A stretch of 64,000 nucleotides of DNA from Lonicera japonica (taxonomy: Eukaryota > Streptophyta > Magnoliopsida > Dipsacales > Caprifoliaceae): assembly GCA_021464415.1 (NCBI GenBank), contig CM038469.1:64461650-64525649 (forward strand). The letters run 5' to 3'. Position numbers and translations under genes: made by a program. Shown here one piece after another: positions 24,257 through 45,400 of the stretch. The first letter of the stretch is position 1. Each line of letters begins with the position of its first letter. Below the pieces are notes generated by a model, which saw only the letters and a list, made by a program, of their open reading frames with translations, had not been told where the DNA came from and did not search any database.

Positions 24257-25185
24257 TTACCGTTGGAACTCAATGTTGATGGAGAGTGCGGTGGAATCTG
24301 CAATAACTCCAAACGCCGTATCGGATAAAATGATGGTGGCGCCTGCAGCAGAAGGGGCGGAAGGGAGCAAAAGTGCATAATCAACGATCCTAATTTGAAT
24401 AGTCTGCTCAGGAATGCATGTATCATTTGCATTAGCACTTATACATCTCACCAGATATTGTCTCCCACATGAAGCCCCATTGTCCCAAATCCCATCCCCT
24501 GCGGCCCCAAACAAGTTACTTGATGGGAACTGCGTCGGATCGCTCCCATAACACCTCGTCGCTGTATTAAAATCCAAATATCTCAAATTAACAGAAGCAA
24601 CTGTTTCGCATACTATATCAGTTAGGAAAACAAGCCATAGTATAATTAATCTCGCAAAATGATTGAGTTTATTTATACAATTAATTGGCACATATATATG
24701 GAACATTTATTATATATATATATTCCAAAAATCTCAGTAAAATTTGGTCTGTTTTAACCCAATTAAGCACACATGATTTTGCTACTTAAAAGGGAATTAA
24801 GAACTAGTAACGTAGCACACCCGTTTATTCAGAGTATATATGTGGGGTGCATTTTGGATACTATGTGGCCTTGTGATATTATAGTCATTCAAGGGCATGT
24901 ACAGTAGTAGTTCATCAACCACACTACAGTTATTATACTCAGTACGTTCCAGGTGGCCAATTAAAAGAAAATTAGTTTAATTTGAGAAGTAAAAATAAAA
25001 TAAAAATTGAAACTTTGAATTTGTAGAGCTAGAGGGAATTAATATTGAGAGCCAATGAACTTACGTAAATAAGGGGGACTGTATCGGGCAGAAGTGCCAA
25101 CATCACCATGAGAGATAAGAGAGAGCTCTGCAAATACCAATGATAATAGCAAGAAGGGAGAGAGTTTCTTATCAATCCTACACAT
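24257..25185 (-). CDS. EG45-like domain (plant natriuretic peptide-like) secreted protein
   Basis: Two exons: 25065-25185 (ATG at 25185) and 24257-24561 (TAA at 24257-24259), total 141 aa. The donor is C|GTAAGT and the acceptor AATACAG. The joined codon restores the conserved SPPYLPTRCYG of the family (residues 36-46), strong support for the intron. Residues 1-28 form a hydrophobic N-terminal signal (FLLLSLVFAELSLIS), so the product should be exported to the apoplast. The rest is the double-psi beta-barrel fold related to expansin domain 1 and barwin: DGIWDNGASCGRQYLVRC (63-80), a further Cys89, and the terminal INIEF strand. Mature cysteines visible are 44, 72, 80 and 89. Family members are small secreted proteins linked to water and ion balance and stress. 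They lack the second expansin domain. The last codons read FQR-stop, but CG|GTAACT at the end could be a donor to a short third exon, so the C-terminus is less certain. Confidence 0.9.
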
Positions 25186-28071
25186 TTTAATTTCTTTTGA
25201 AAGAAATAATGATTGAATGAATGAAAATGAGTTTGTTAATTTAGAGGGAAAGAAAAAATAAATTACTCTTTTTCATATAATTTGTTAAACGACAAAACAA
25301 ATGCATGTGATGCTAGTGCTTGGATTTTTCTAAGTCCAACTCTGCCTTTAAAAAGCTTTTAAAATTTGAGATGAGATGTGGAATAAATGAATGAATGGAC
25401 AGTGATGGTGATGGTGATGGGGTCATTTGCCCACTCCTCACGCGTATTTACGGGTCATTTGGATTGAAGAAGTAGGAGAGAAATGAAATTTTTTTTTTTG
25501 GAACTCAGTTTAAATATATTTATAAGGGGCAATGTAAATAGAACGGAGATAATGGGAGGGATTCGTCAATCCCTTCTATTCTTTGGTATTGTTTCCTTTT
25601 AATGTTGGGAGGATTGAGAGGGAAAAAAAATATTTTAATGTAATATTACACTCTTCCAAATTTAATCATAATTTGTTAATAATATATTAAATCAAAATTT
25701 TTAATTTTCTTTTATTCTCTCTGTCCTAAACAATAGTTTTTTCCATTCTTTTCTTTTCTATCCTTACCTATCCAAATAACAATAAAATTAAAACCATTCA
25801 TTTATATTCTATTCCATTCTATTTCTTCCCCTCTTAAATAAATTAAAAATTTATTGGGTTAATAGCTTAATATTTAAAAGTAAAATATCAGAGATAAAAG
25901 ATTATGGGAGGAGTAGAATAAACATCCTAATAATTTATATAATATACATACATCTATTTATTTATAAGATTATAAACTTTACATTTCATATGAATAATAT
26001 ATATTTATTTTCATAAAATTGGCATATCCACATGTTTGTGTTGTATTGTATCCGTGTCTTGCGTTGTGTCAATGTCCATACTTAATATATTGAAACTTTT
26101 CGTAATTCAGTGGGTGAATTGAAATAAACCAGTTTAGCCCCCTGTTTTTCCTATTAAAAAGTCAACTTTACTTCACTTCTCAACATTTACTTTACTTTAC
26201 TTTCTTTTTCATAAAATTTTTAAAACATTATAACTTTAAATCCAAAAATCGAAATTAGATAATATATATATATATATATATTTGAAACCTACTCATCAAG
26301 ATCTATACAATAAGATTTATTGCGACTATTTTTTGAGTTTTTTTCATGAGTTTTTTTGAATTGATCGAAAAAACTCCAACAAAAACTAAACTCAATTTTT
26401 TAACATACTTTCACACTTCCCAACAAAAAAACTCCACCAAACAGGGCCTTAGTTTAAAATAAAAAATTGGTTGATCGAAATAAACTTTGATAAGGATAAA
26501 TATGATATAAATTTCACATTTAACCAATACATGCCGATCACACTAGATATCTAAGGCTTTTATATGAAATATATATGTCCCTCGATCTAAACAGTCTGAG
26601 AAAATTCATATATAGCTGTATATTTTGTGTAAAATTTATCCTACTTAATTGAAATAAGGTGTGAAAGAGTAAAATAAATGTTACCCAAATGAGTTAGTGT
26701 TGTCTATGTGAAAACTAAACTGAAGGCACATCGAACTTTTCATTTGATATAAAAACTTGCAAATTTCAACGTATTGATTTGGGTCCCAAAAAACCCACTA
26801 GCAGTGCGATAAAGAAATCGGCGGAAACTTAGTTTTATAATTGGCATAAATAATATTAATACAACGCAGAATTATAGATAAAACTATCATGCATGCATAG
26901 ATACATTACATACAATAAAAATGAAAATGTTGTTGATGCTCTAAGTAGGTTTAATTCTTTTTATTTTTTATTTTTTGTGGTATTATTTGTTCATTAAAAA
27001 AGGATATCTAGTTAAATTCATATAATTGAGCTGGAGATAGACAAGATTTGTGGTCAAGTTTACTCATCGTTTGCTTTTTTCAATGTGAATGCAATTGAGA
27101 ATTCTTAGATTCCGTCACCTACAATCAATCAATTTGATCCGTAGTATAGTATTGGTTGGATCTTATCGGTTTGGCTTTGGCACGATAGCAACTATATATG
27201 TCTATATATAAATATGAATACATCAAGTTGAATTCTATTCTATTATTGCGACCATGTTGACTTCAGTCAAAGCAAGCGATTTATTAAATTATTGGGTATT
27301 ATGCCCTTATCAAAATCTATATATATTTTTTCCAATTCATTTATTAAATTCTCACAAGTAGGATTTTTTCTAACCATTCAAAATAGACTTTTCACGTCCA
27401 TACAAACAACAATTCAAATATCGCCTTAATATATAAACCCTAGTTTTCATTATTAGAAAAATAAGATATTTATACTAATTTTTTAATTTACTTTTTAAGA
27501 TCTTTAACTCAAATCAATACCGGTCTTCTTCGCTTCTATTGGAAGGTCAATGATTCAAATCCTCCTCCCTTTCAATTGAATGATATAAAAAGAAAGAAAT
27601 GTTTAAGCCTTTCTTTTCAGTTGCATAAAAGAAACACAAAAACCCAATTATTATTATTATATTTTTTTGGGTAAAATCATGTAAAAATTTATGTGGAAAC
27701 TTGAAAAAAACTGGACCACGGGGACAACACTGGTGATAAAAAATTCATCATAGACAAGCACCAATAGCTTACATAAATTTCTAAGAGATGTTTTTCACAA
27801 AGTCAAAAAAGATCAGTTGGCAATTTGCTTTAGCAATCAGACTGGTTGGTCCTCTCATTATTGTGCAATCAATGTCCATTTAAGATGCGAGTGAGACTCA
27901 TATCTAATCCCCTCTGAGATTTTTCTTTCCTTCTGGAAACCTACACTATTACACAGGGCCAAGTCTGGTAAAACTCAAACTTGAGACAGGTAGAAATTCG
28001 AACTTCAGAAAAGTTCCAAGTGGAAATATTTTTACCATTGGGATAATCTATTTGCTTGGATACACAAGAAT
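25186..28071. other. Intergenic region upstream of the EG45-like gene
   Basis: The pyrimidine-rich stretch just upstream of the start codon (about 25190-25330) is the likely 5' UTR/promoter of the minus-strand EG45-like gene. Further out is AT-rich DNA with no supported gene. At about 26440 'ccaaacagggcctta' resembles one terminus of a MITE, with no partner end found. Confidence 0.4.
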
Positions 28072-28074
28072 TTA

Positions 28075-28596
28075 GGCCTCGTTTGATTCAGGGATTAGGA
28101 TCAGTGGAATTAATAATACCAGTATTAATAGTACTGGACTATTAATCATAGTATTAATTTAATACCAATACCTTGTTTGATTCATACAGTATTAATACCG
28201 GGATATCTCATGTTGATGTTAATACCATGTTTGGTTCTGTAACTTGTATACGAGATTATATTTTGGATTAACAAAAAAAAAAAATTTAAATTTTTTCTTT
28301 TAAAAAAATTTTTAAAAAAATTAAAAAAAATAATAATAATATAGTAGTAGTAGTAGTAGCATTTTTAAAAATATTATAGTAGTAATGGCATTTTTGAAAA
28401 TATATGGTTCCTTTTTCTTAATCCTGGATAAACAATACCACCTCCCCCTAGTATTAAATTATAGCACAAAGAGTGGTATTAAGTTAGTACCGATATTAGT
28501 AATCCCAGCACATTTGTGCGAATCAAACAAGGTATTATAAAAAAAGTGGTATTAATAATCACATCCCACTTTTTAATACCCGAATCAAACGAGGCC
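28075..28596. mobile_element. Tourist-type MITE (PIF/Harbinger)
   Basis: The ends GGCCTCGTTTGATTC are perfect inverted repeats for 15 bp. Similarity continues inward, both arms carrying 'ggtattaata'-like words. A 3-bp TTA duplication flanks it (28072-28074, 28597-28599). The 522-bp size, TTA target and GGCCTCGTTTG end are typical of Tourist elements. No coding capacity. Confidence 0.92.
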
Positions 28597-28599
28597 TTA

Positions 28600-29538
28600 G
28601 TGTATCAACCATTTGAAGACAAAATAAATGGAACTGTTCGCAAACAACTAGATCTCAGCTTGCTTAGAACTCTGTTTAGCTTGTGCGCTACCTTAACGAA
28701 TCAAGCTTGAGCCAGGATAACCGAGTCAAGCTGCAACAGAACCAGCCCAATTGAAGAGGATCGTCTCGAATAAGTTCACAAGCAGGCTCGACCCGATGAG
28801 GCTCTATTTTATACTTGAGTTGAGCTCTTATTAGCTTGAAAAAATTCATTCATGATCTCGAGCATGAGATCACTAGCTTGGAAGGCAAAACCTTGACCGA
28901 GCTCAGGCTCTAACCCTCAAAAGCTTGATTCAACTTGGGTCATTTGCATGTTTAAGGTCCAACACGACCCTAATCTTAAGTGAGACTGATGTGGAAGAAA
29001 ACAATAATCATGTGAATGATTGCACAAGAGTAGGATTATTGCCAAAGCAATTACAACTCCTAAAAGCAATACTTTTCCCTGGCAAAGTCATAATTGCAAC
29101 TCCTAAAAGCAATACTTTTCCCTGGCAAAGTCATAATTGCTTCGGCAATAACGCCACCCTTACATAAATCTAATTCCTAAATGAAATTAAGTTGAAGTCC
29201 TAAAAATAATAAAATATATAAAAACATTGTTCACATAGTTATTGCTTGGTCCTACATCTGTGACAGATTTGGCCAAAACGTATGAAGATTGAACACGGCA
29301 TGCGGTCTGGAAATAATTAAGAAAATAAAGGCAGTAGCATATGCGTATAATCTAGGGAAAACAACAGACCTAAAAATACCACACATGCATAAAATCAGAA
29401 TACGCTAAAAAACGTTGAAACTTGAGACCTTAGATAATCCAGGCAGGGTACAAGGAGAAAAGCACAAATTACAATCATCTTGTAAATCCCAGTAAAATCA
29501 AAGAGCAGTGCTAGTGGTAGAGGGAGGATGAATTTGAT
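28600..29538. other. Intergenic region downstream of RPT6
   Basis: Contains moderately GC-richer repeat-like sequence with recurring 'agctcgag/agcttg' words (28640-28930) and a perfect tandem duplication at 29054-29139. The segment next to 29539 should include the 3' UTR of RPT6. No separate gene is supported. Confidence 0.4.
29054..29139. repeat. Perfect 43-bp tandem duplication
   Basis: Two identical 43-bp copies (29054-29096 and 29097-29139). They lie between outward sequences forming a short inverted repeat (ATTATTGCCAAAGCAATT on the left, AATTGCTTCGGCAATAA on the right), so the whole 29036-29152 may be a small MITE with an internal duplication. Confidence 0.9.
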
Positions 29539-38655
<9,117 letters not shown>

Positions 38656-38668
38656 TGGATCTCCTGAG

Positions 38669-39310
38669 AGAAGAATTTGAGAGATATTGAGTTTTTAGGA
38701 AAATGTGTGTTTCTTTCTTCCATAAAACAAAGCAATTGGTGCTCTTTATATGGGGTAAAGCATCTACTAATATACCGTTTAACGGTTGAAACCGATCGTA
38801 ATCCTGAAATTAGAGAAACAATGTATGAATACAGACACAAACAAAAAGCTATTGCATGCCCTAAAAAGGCCCTAGCATGTTAAAATTTGTCCGGAGCGGT
38901 GATGTCTACATAGTTAATGGAATAAGGGAGAAGAGGAAATTATTCAATTTATACATCAATGTGTTATAGCATTTTAACATCCTAAATGTAGAACCATATC
39001 AATAAATTACCACGGTACCATCATCTACAGAATTATCAGAGAACCAAGAAAAAAAGTTGTGAAATAGTAATCGGTTGTGTGTTTGCAATAATGAAAAGGG
39101 CAAAAAAGTTACAGACAATAAGCCATCATATATATATATATATAAAATAAGAAAATAGATCGGAAATAGGAGGAAACCTGGCAATGGATGAGTGTAAAGT
39201 TCTTCAAACGAGAGTGGAAAAGAAGAAGGAGAAGAAGAAGAGCTTTTCTTTTGGAGCGTGAAAGTGGAGAGAAGACGATCGCTATTGAGTAAAAACGAGA
39301 ATAAAATATA
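38669..39310 (-). promoter_or_regulatory. RPT6: Putative 5' UTR exon and leader intron of RPT6
   Basis: On the minus strand a pyrimidine-rich segment (about 39180-39310, ending CATTGCCAG|GTTTCC) looks like a 5' UTR exon. Just before the start codon TTCTTCTCTCAG|GAGATCC (about 38668) is a good acceptor, leaving a short leader on exon 1. A leader intron is common in plant housekeeping genes and often raises expression. The transcription start is not determined. Confidence 0.5.
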
Positions 39311-39388
39311 TAAAATCTTGAAATTATGAAAATATAAAAAATAAGTTTTATGGGCTGCTATTCTGATTGTCCAATATTTCATATTAAA

Positions 39389-39565
39389 AATTAGATAGAA
39401 AGTTTTATTACACGTTAATTTTTATTAAAAATTTAATAAATAATATTTTTTTGAATAAATGGTCTATTTTTAATCTAGAAATTAGGTAGAAGGACTTATT
39501 ATACATTAATTTTTACCAAAAATTAAATGAATAATATTTTTTTGAATGAATGGTCTATTTTTAAT
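39389..39565. repeat. Two diverged ~88-bp tandem units
   Basis: 39389-39475 and 39478-39565 both read 'aattag(a/g)tagaa', 'ttattacac/atac', 'gttaattttta', then 'aataatatttttttgaat(a/g)aatggtctatttttaat'. They lie directly upstream of the larger duplication at 39563-40630. Confidence 0.8.
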
Positions 39566-39702
39566 TGGTAATTAGTGTAAGAGGCCTATTTTGTTTTATA
39601 TTTTAAGTGAATGTATTTGAATAAATTTAAATATCATTTAATTAATAAAAACATGTTATGTATTACCTAAATTACCCCTTTTTATGAAATTTACACAAAA
39701 AA

Positions 39703-39922
39703 TATGGACTGCAAAGTTCATATTGCAGTGAAATATGGACTGCAATATGAACTTTGTACTAAAAATATGGACTGCAAAGTTTATATTGCAGTAAAATATG
39801 GATTGCAATATAAACTTTGCACTAAAAATATCGATTGCAAAGTTCACATTGTAGTGAAATATGGACTGCAAAGTTCATATTGCAGTGAAATATAGACTGC
39901 AAAGTTCATATTGCAGTCAATA
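39703..39922. repeat. Array of alternating inverted hairpin units, copy A
   Basis: Units of about 27-35 bp, each containing ACTGCAA...TTGCAGT-type arms, alternate in orientation. For example 39713-39729 and 39739-39755 are perfect 17-bp inverted arms around a 9-bp spacer, and the motif recurs to 39922. The array can fold as many small hairpins or as longer cruciforms. Open frames seen on both strands here are a by-product of the repeat. Confidence 0.9.
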
Positions 39923-40252
39923 TTTTAATGCATATTGGTATTTTTTAGTTTATTTTAAGGGTTGTGATGCCATTTTATAATGAAAAAAAAAGACACATGT
40001 CATATTATCAATAAAATAAAAAATAGGCCCTTTATTTAAAAAAAAATTATTCCTTGGCTTTAGTGTGAAAATCTTTCTCTAATAAGCCCTTTTTTTTAAT
40101 TGCCCCATTTTTAATTAGTAATTAGTGTAAGAGATTTATTTTGTTTTATATTTTAAATAAAAGTATTTGAATAAATTTAAATATTATTTAATTAATAAAA
40201 ACATGTTATATATTATCTAAATTACCTATTCTTTATAAAATTTGCATAAAAA

Positions 40253-40442
40253 ATATGGATTGCAAAGTTCATATTGCAGTAAAATATGAACTCCAAAATT
40301 CATATTGCAGTGCAATATGAACTGCAATATGAACTTTGCACTAGAAATATAAACTGCAAAGTTCACATTGCAGTAAAATATGTACTGCAATATAAACTTT
40401 GCACAAAAAATATGGACTGCAAAGTTCATATTGCATTCCATA
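40253..40442. repeat. Array of alternating inverted hairpin units, copy B
   Basis: It has the same unit vocabulary as copy A ('gcaaagttcatattgcagt' and its inverse) within the second 550-bp duplicate. Several units have lost perfect pairing through substitutions ('ctccaaaattcatattgcag'). Confidence 0.88.
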
Positions 40443-40630
40443 TTTTAATGCATATTGGTGTTTTTTAGTTTATTTTAAGGGTTGGGATATCATTTTACAA
40501 TGAAAAAAAAACACACATGTTATATTATCAATAAAATAAAAAATAGGCCATTTATTTACAAAAAAATTATTCCTTGGCTTTAGTGTAAAAATCTTTCTCT
40601 ATTAAGACCTTTTTTTTAATTGTCCCTATT

Positions 40631-42425
40631 TCTTATACACCTGATATTTGGAATTAGGAAATGGAAAAAAGTAAGGGAGTTGGGACTTGAATCCGGTCAA
40701 AAACCAAGTTGTAATTATTTGCCAGGTTGTTTTCGGTTTGAATCGAGGTCAAATTCAATTCAAATTTAAAAGTTCAGTTTTAATTTTTAATTTTATATTT
40801 GAATTAAATTTTTTTATTCAATTTTGGTGTGGTCTACATTTTAAAAATAAATAAATAAATTTTAAGGTAATAATTATTTTGGCCAGAAATATAATAATCA
40901 TATGCTTGCTTTTGTTTATTTTGAACAAAAAATATTAACTCTTATATTTATAATATAGTTTCAATATTCATAATAGTTCAAAAAGCCAAGTTTTTTGAAC
41001 TAATACATTGTTAAATAATTAAGTAAAAATGGCATGGATATGGTTTAAACCCGAACAAGAGTAGATATGTATAATACATTACACACTAGCATAACTTAAC
41101 TTAGGCTAAAGATTTTGTTCACACTCGGCCCGGCTTAAACTCAATTAAGACTCGACTTACAATTTAGCAGGATGAACGGACTAGTTTCCGACTTGCTCGG
41201 CTCAATTGATGAGCCTAGAAAAAGATAGACCTAAGAAAATATAAAGGCAAACAAAAATAGAAATAATATAATTACTAAAATTTTAACACAAAGCTTATCA
41301 TGTAAAGTTGTTCACTTGAAGAATAGAGAAGGAAGATATAGACCTAAAAATAATGCGAAGGTAAAAAAAATACAAACAAGCAAATAATTCAACAACCTAA
41401 TTATTATCATATAAATACAAATTAATTGGTATGGAAAAAAACACTTATTAATTAGTGCAAAAGAACCCATATACCCGATCGAGAACAAAAAGATAGGATT
41501 ACAATTTGTAAATAACGAAAAGTTAAGTACATATAAAATATCATTACTATTATTAATAAATAACGTTATAATAGTAGAGAGAAGAAAGCCAAGAGATTGA
41601 AAATTTAACGTTTAAAGAACAATCTAAAAGGAAGAAAAAATTATTACTCAAATATTAAAAATTGCATTAACTATATTGCTTCTTCCGTATTACTATAATA
41701 ATAATAGATAGATAGATAGATAGATAGATAGATTATACATTTATCATGACCCAAAAACAAACGAAATTCTTAAATAGAAACGTTAGAAGATGAATGATTA
41801 GTCAACCCCTAATTCAAAAGGGATCTCACAAATCCAACACAAAGAATAAATAATCCAAACGAACTTTTGGTATATCAATAACAAGAGGACTTCTTATAAA
41901 GACCATCCCCATTTATTTTGAGAGGTAAATAGATCAAATATTTTATGAAATTTAATGAAAATGATCTTTATAATAATTCAATTATTTCTACCCAATTTCA
42001 TAAAAAATTTAAACACAGAGTAGGTTAACTGAAAAATTCATATATATGCACATTTATGACTGCTGAAATATTATATGTTTAGTTAACTTATTTTTCAGTT
42101 AAACTTTTTGATAAAATTTGGTGGAGGTAACCTACATGATCATTTTCACCAAGTTTTATCAAAAAAATCTATCCGTTCATTCCCTTAAATTAGTTGGTCC
42201 ATATTTAAGGACTAAAAAGTGAGTCCTTAAGAGGACAAGGCATCAATAACTATATATAATTAATTTACAATGCCCGATGCATTACCTAATTAAACGTTTG
42301 TGTATTGTGCATCCAATTTACAGAGATCTTCATTTCCGTGAGTTGAGGGAAGAATTATGACGGGAATTCCAAGATTGAGAAAAACACAAAATATAGGTAA
42401 TTAGAAATATGGACACTATATTTCA
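40631..42425. other. Intergenic region between RPT6 and the SOUL gene
   Basis: AT-rich with no supported gene. Contains a GATA run (about 41705-41733) and a hairpin element at about 41892-42235. It separates the start of RPT6 from the end of the next minus-strand gene. Confidence 0.45.
41892..42235. mobile_element. MITE-like inverted repeat, about 340 bp
   Basis: Arms of roughly 80-90 bp: 41925-42012 and 42098-42185 align as inverted repeats ('gatcattttca', 'ataaaattt', 'gtttaaa/gttaaac' landmarks). A single arm-like copy is found at about 63155-63290. The ends and target duplication could not be fixed, so the superfamily is unassigned. Confidence 0.55.
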
Positions 42426-45400
42426 CTACTCCAGTGAGAATTCCTCCAGCCATATAAGCACTTCATTCCTCTGCATTCATTCAACCAACCAAAAATATAA
42501 AGATTAGCAAAGGATAAAGAGCGAAAAAAAGAAAAAAAAGAACAAACGCAAAAAATATCAGTAGAGTAAGTGGGATAGTATAGTTAGGAAAAACACGCAT
42601 TTGGACTTAGGAGAGATTCAAGTTTCGAGTCTCACCAGTGAATTTTAAGATTTTTTTTGACAAGTAGGATTGTTCATCTTGGGAGTCCCTATCATTACGC
42701 TCAATATTTGAGAGAATGAATAGGGTTCCCAAATATTCTACCAAAGCTTAATATTATATCAGAGAAAAATTGGGATCGGAGGACATTTTCCATATAAATT
42801 TTCTTCAAGAATGGGGAAAATGATATTTACCATTGAAGCAAATATAACTCTTTGCTTGAAATCACGCATTTGGACTTAGGAGAGATTCAAGCTTCGAGTC
42901 TCACCAGTGAATTTTAAGATTTTTTTTGACAAGTAGGATTGCTCATCTTGGGAGTCCCTATCATTACTCTCAATATTTGAGAGAATGAATAGGGTTCCCA
43001 AATATTCTACCAAAGCTTAATTATATCAGAGAAAAATTGGGATCAGAGGACATTTTTCCATATAAATTTTCTTCAAGTACGGGGAAAATGATATTTACCA
43101 TTGAAGCAAATATAACTCTTTGCTTGAAATTTTCCCCAAATTTGAGAAATGCATAAGTAGATTATCAGAGAGATATTACGAGTCCATTTTGATTTTCACA
43201 TATTTTCTCTCAATAGAATACTTTCAACATAACCAATGGTTAAAATAAAAGCTTGTTTGCTAGAGTGAGAAATGGACATTGATGGATCATTTAAACTTAG
43301 GTACTACCACCGAGCTCCAAATTACAATTTGATATTTTTTTTCCCTTTTAAAATTAGACTTTAGTGCAAAGTTCGTCAGTCTCCATTCAAAACTAACTGA
43401 AAGTTGATTCTCACGCACCCTATAATTAACTTGTTGACCCTGAGTTAATATGTAACAAATATAAAAAAATAAACAAAACCAAATTCAGTTTTTGCCCATT
43501 TATAGCCCTAACATATGTTCTTGTAATCCTCAAACATAAATGCTTTATCCTTTATTTCTGGTTGTAGAGCTCATTATGGGTGGCAACCATTATGTTGAAG
43601 TTAGATTTACAGGGTTTACTTTCGGTTCTTCAGCTTCTATTAATGTACCTGTCTAATTATGTATTAACAATACAAATTATGTCCTTTTCTGTTATACAAG
43701 CGATATGGATAAACCGTGGAATAATTCTAATAACAATATTTGTTTTTTTTTTGTTGGCTTTTTATAAAGGATTATTGTCAATTTGCTCAGGAAATTACAC
43801 TCATGTTATTTGCCCATGGATCTACAGTCAATGTGAAGTGGAAGGTTGAGTGGCCGGGAAGAAGTATTTGGAGAGTCAATTCAGCTCATATCATGGCTTT
43901 GAGTGATTAGAAGATGCCACTACTGGGATTGGTAGCAGTTCACAAAGCATCCCAAAACCAAATGAATCATCTTCATCTTCTAAGCTACCCAAATGGTTTT
44001 GTTGATTTTCCTTTTTTCTTTTAATGTTAATTCACATTAAACAGGTTGCTTAAAGGGCACCCGAGAATCATGTTTCATTAATTTTGGACGGGGACTGAGA
44101 GATTGCACCAAAGTATTTTTTTCTTAATAAAATGCATATCTAAGTCTAGTTTTGCACATTATGGTAGTACCTAAGTCTAAATGACCCTACATTGGTTATG
44201 TTCTAAAACTCGACTCTTAAATTGGGTCAGATAAAGAGATAACCATTAGATACTGAAATCAAAGGTTCAGATCAGTTCAATAGCTCTTCCGTTATTATCC
44301 AGCCCCCTGCCTTTCTAGGGAATCCCAGCCCTTGCGTCAGTAAACCAATGAGCGATATTAAATTAGTTGTGCCGTGTCATGGTTAAACGTTGCAACATAC
44401 AACGAATATTTACTCATTTGGAAGGCTATATAAGTCTTTACATTTTGCTTCAACAGATCATTTTGAACTTCTAAACAAAATACAAATCCTTATATTTTGC
44501 AAAATTAAGTGTTTATTTTGGCACGGGAGAGACTAGTTAACCGATTATCTGAACTCATAAAAGCAAAAGAAAACACAAAACCATGGAAAAGTTGAAGCAA
44601 TCTTGAAATAGTTGAGAATCATATGCATATATAGATGAGTTTTAAATCTTACCAACATAAAGCTCCATGTTCGTCCAGGGTCATTATAGCGAGCAAGCAA
44701 ACAACCCGTTTTTGGTTTGAGAACGTCTCTAATAAGACTAGACCGAAGTGATTTCTCTTCCTCACGAACGATGTCCTCGGTTGGTTTTCCACTAAACTTT
44801 GTTACTGCAGCAATGCCACCTTCAACTTTTCTCAGGCTAATTGCATCTTGATTGGGATCCGGTAAACTGGTCAAGAAACATAATAAAGTTGGTTGCTTAT
44901 ATATAACGAAAAGAAACATAATATGTACTTTCCATCTTGGTTTAGTTTTACATGGAAAACTTCCATGAAAACACAAACTTAAGGGGGAAATGGTTTTGGA
45001 TTCCGTGAAAAGGGAAAAATAGGCTAAGAAACTTGTACCATGGAATTAATTCGTCAACAAATTAATTAAATCAGACAACATTAAAGATGTTAAATACAAA
45101 AAGTCTAGGAATTTTCCCTTGAAAAAACATGCAATGAAAGTATGAAACGCCATTTAATTTTTGAGAATATAATACAAATAATGAACTTCACCTGCTCATT
45201 TCTTTATCTGATGGAAGAACTATTTGGATAGAAACTTTGGACATGTCAGCATCAAATGCCTGAGTGAAAACAGGGGTGGTCATGGGTATCTTTTCTGATT
45301 TGGAATTCTTCCCAAATATGTACCTACTCACAAGTCCAATTAAATCTCAACTTATCTGAACCAAAATAGAAAGCGAAAAAAGAAAAAGGGAAAAAGGGCT

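Larger units (their letters stand above)
39563..40630. repeat. 550-bp segmental tandem duplication, each copy with a hairpin array
   Basis: The sequence from 39563 recurs from 40113 (offset 550 near the start): 'gtaattagtgtaagag', 'tttgaataaatttaaatat', 'aattaataaaaacatgttat', then a hairpin array, then 'tttttagtttattttaaggg' and 'attattccttggctttagtg'. The two copies differ by scattered substitutions, and the hairpin arrays differ in unit number. Confidence 0.9.

Noticed and set aside
38999..39382. 127-aa minus-strand frame upstream of RPT6
   Set aside because: It covers the putative leader exon and leader intron, is low-complexity (Ser/Phe/Tyr runs) and has no homology I recognise.
39656..40468. 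Open frames of 60-71 codons on both strands in the hairpin array
   Set aside because: They arise from the repeat unit, exist on both strands because the units alternate in orientation, and lack promoters or homology.
43580..43849. 89-aa hydrophobic plus-strand frame resembling a membrane protein
   Set aside because: It overlaps the better coding-like blocks in another frame and crosses a T-rich, intron-like stretch that creates its apparent transmembrane character.
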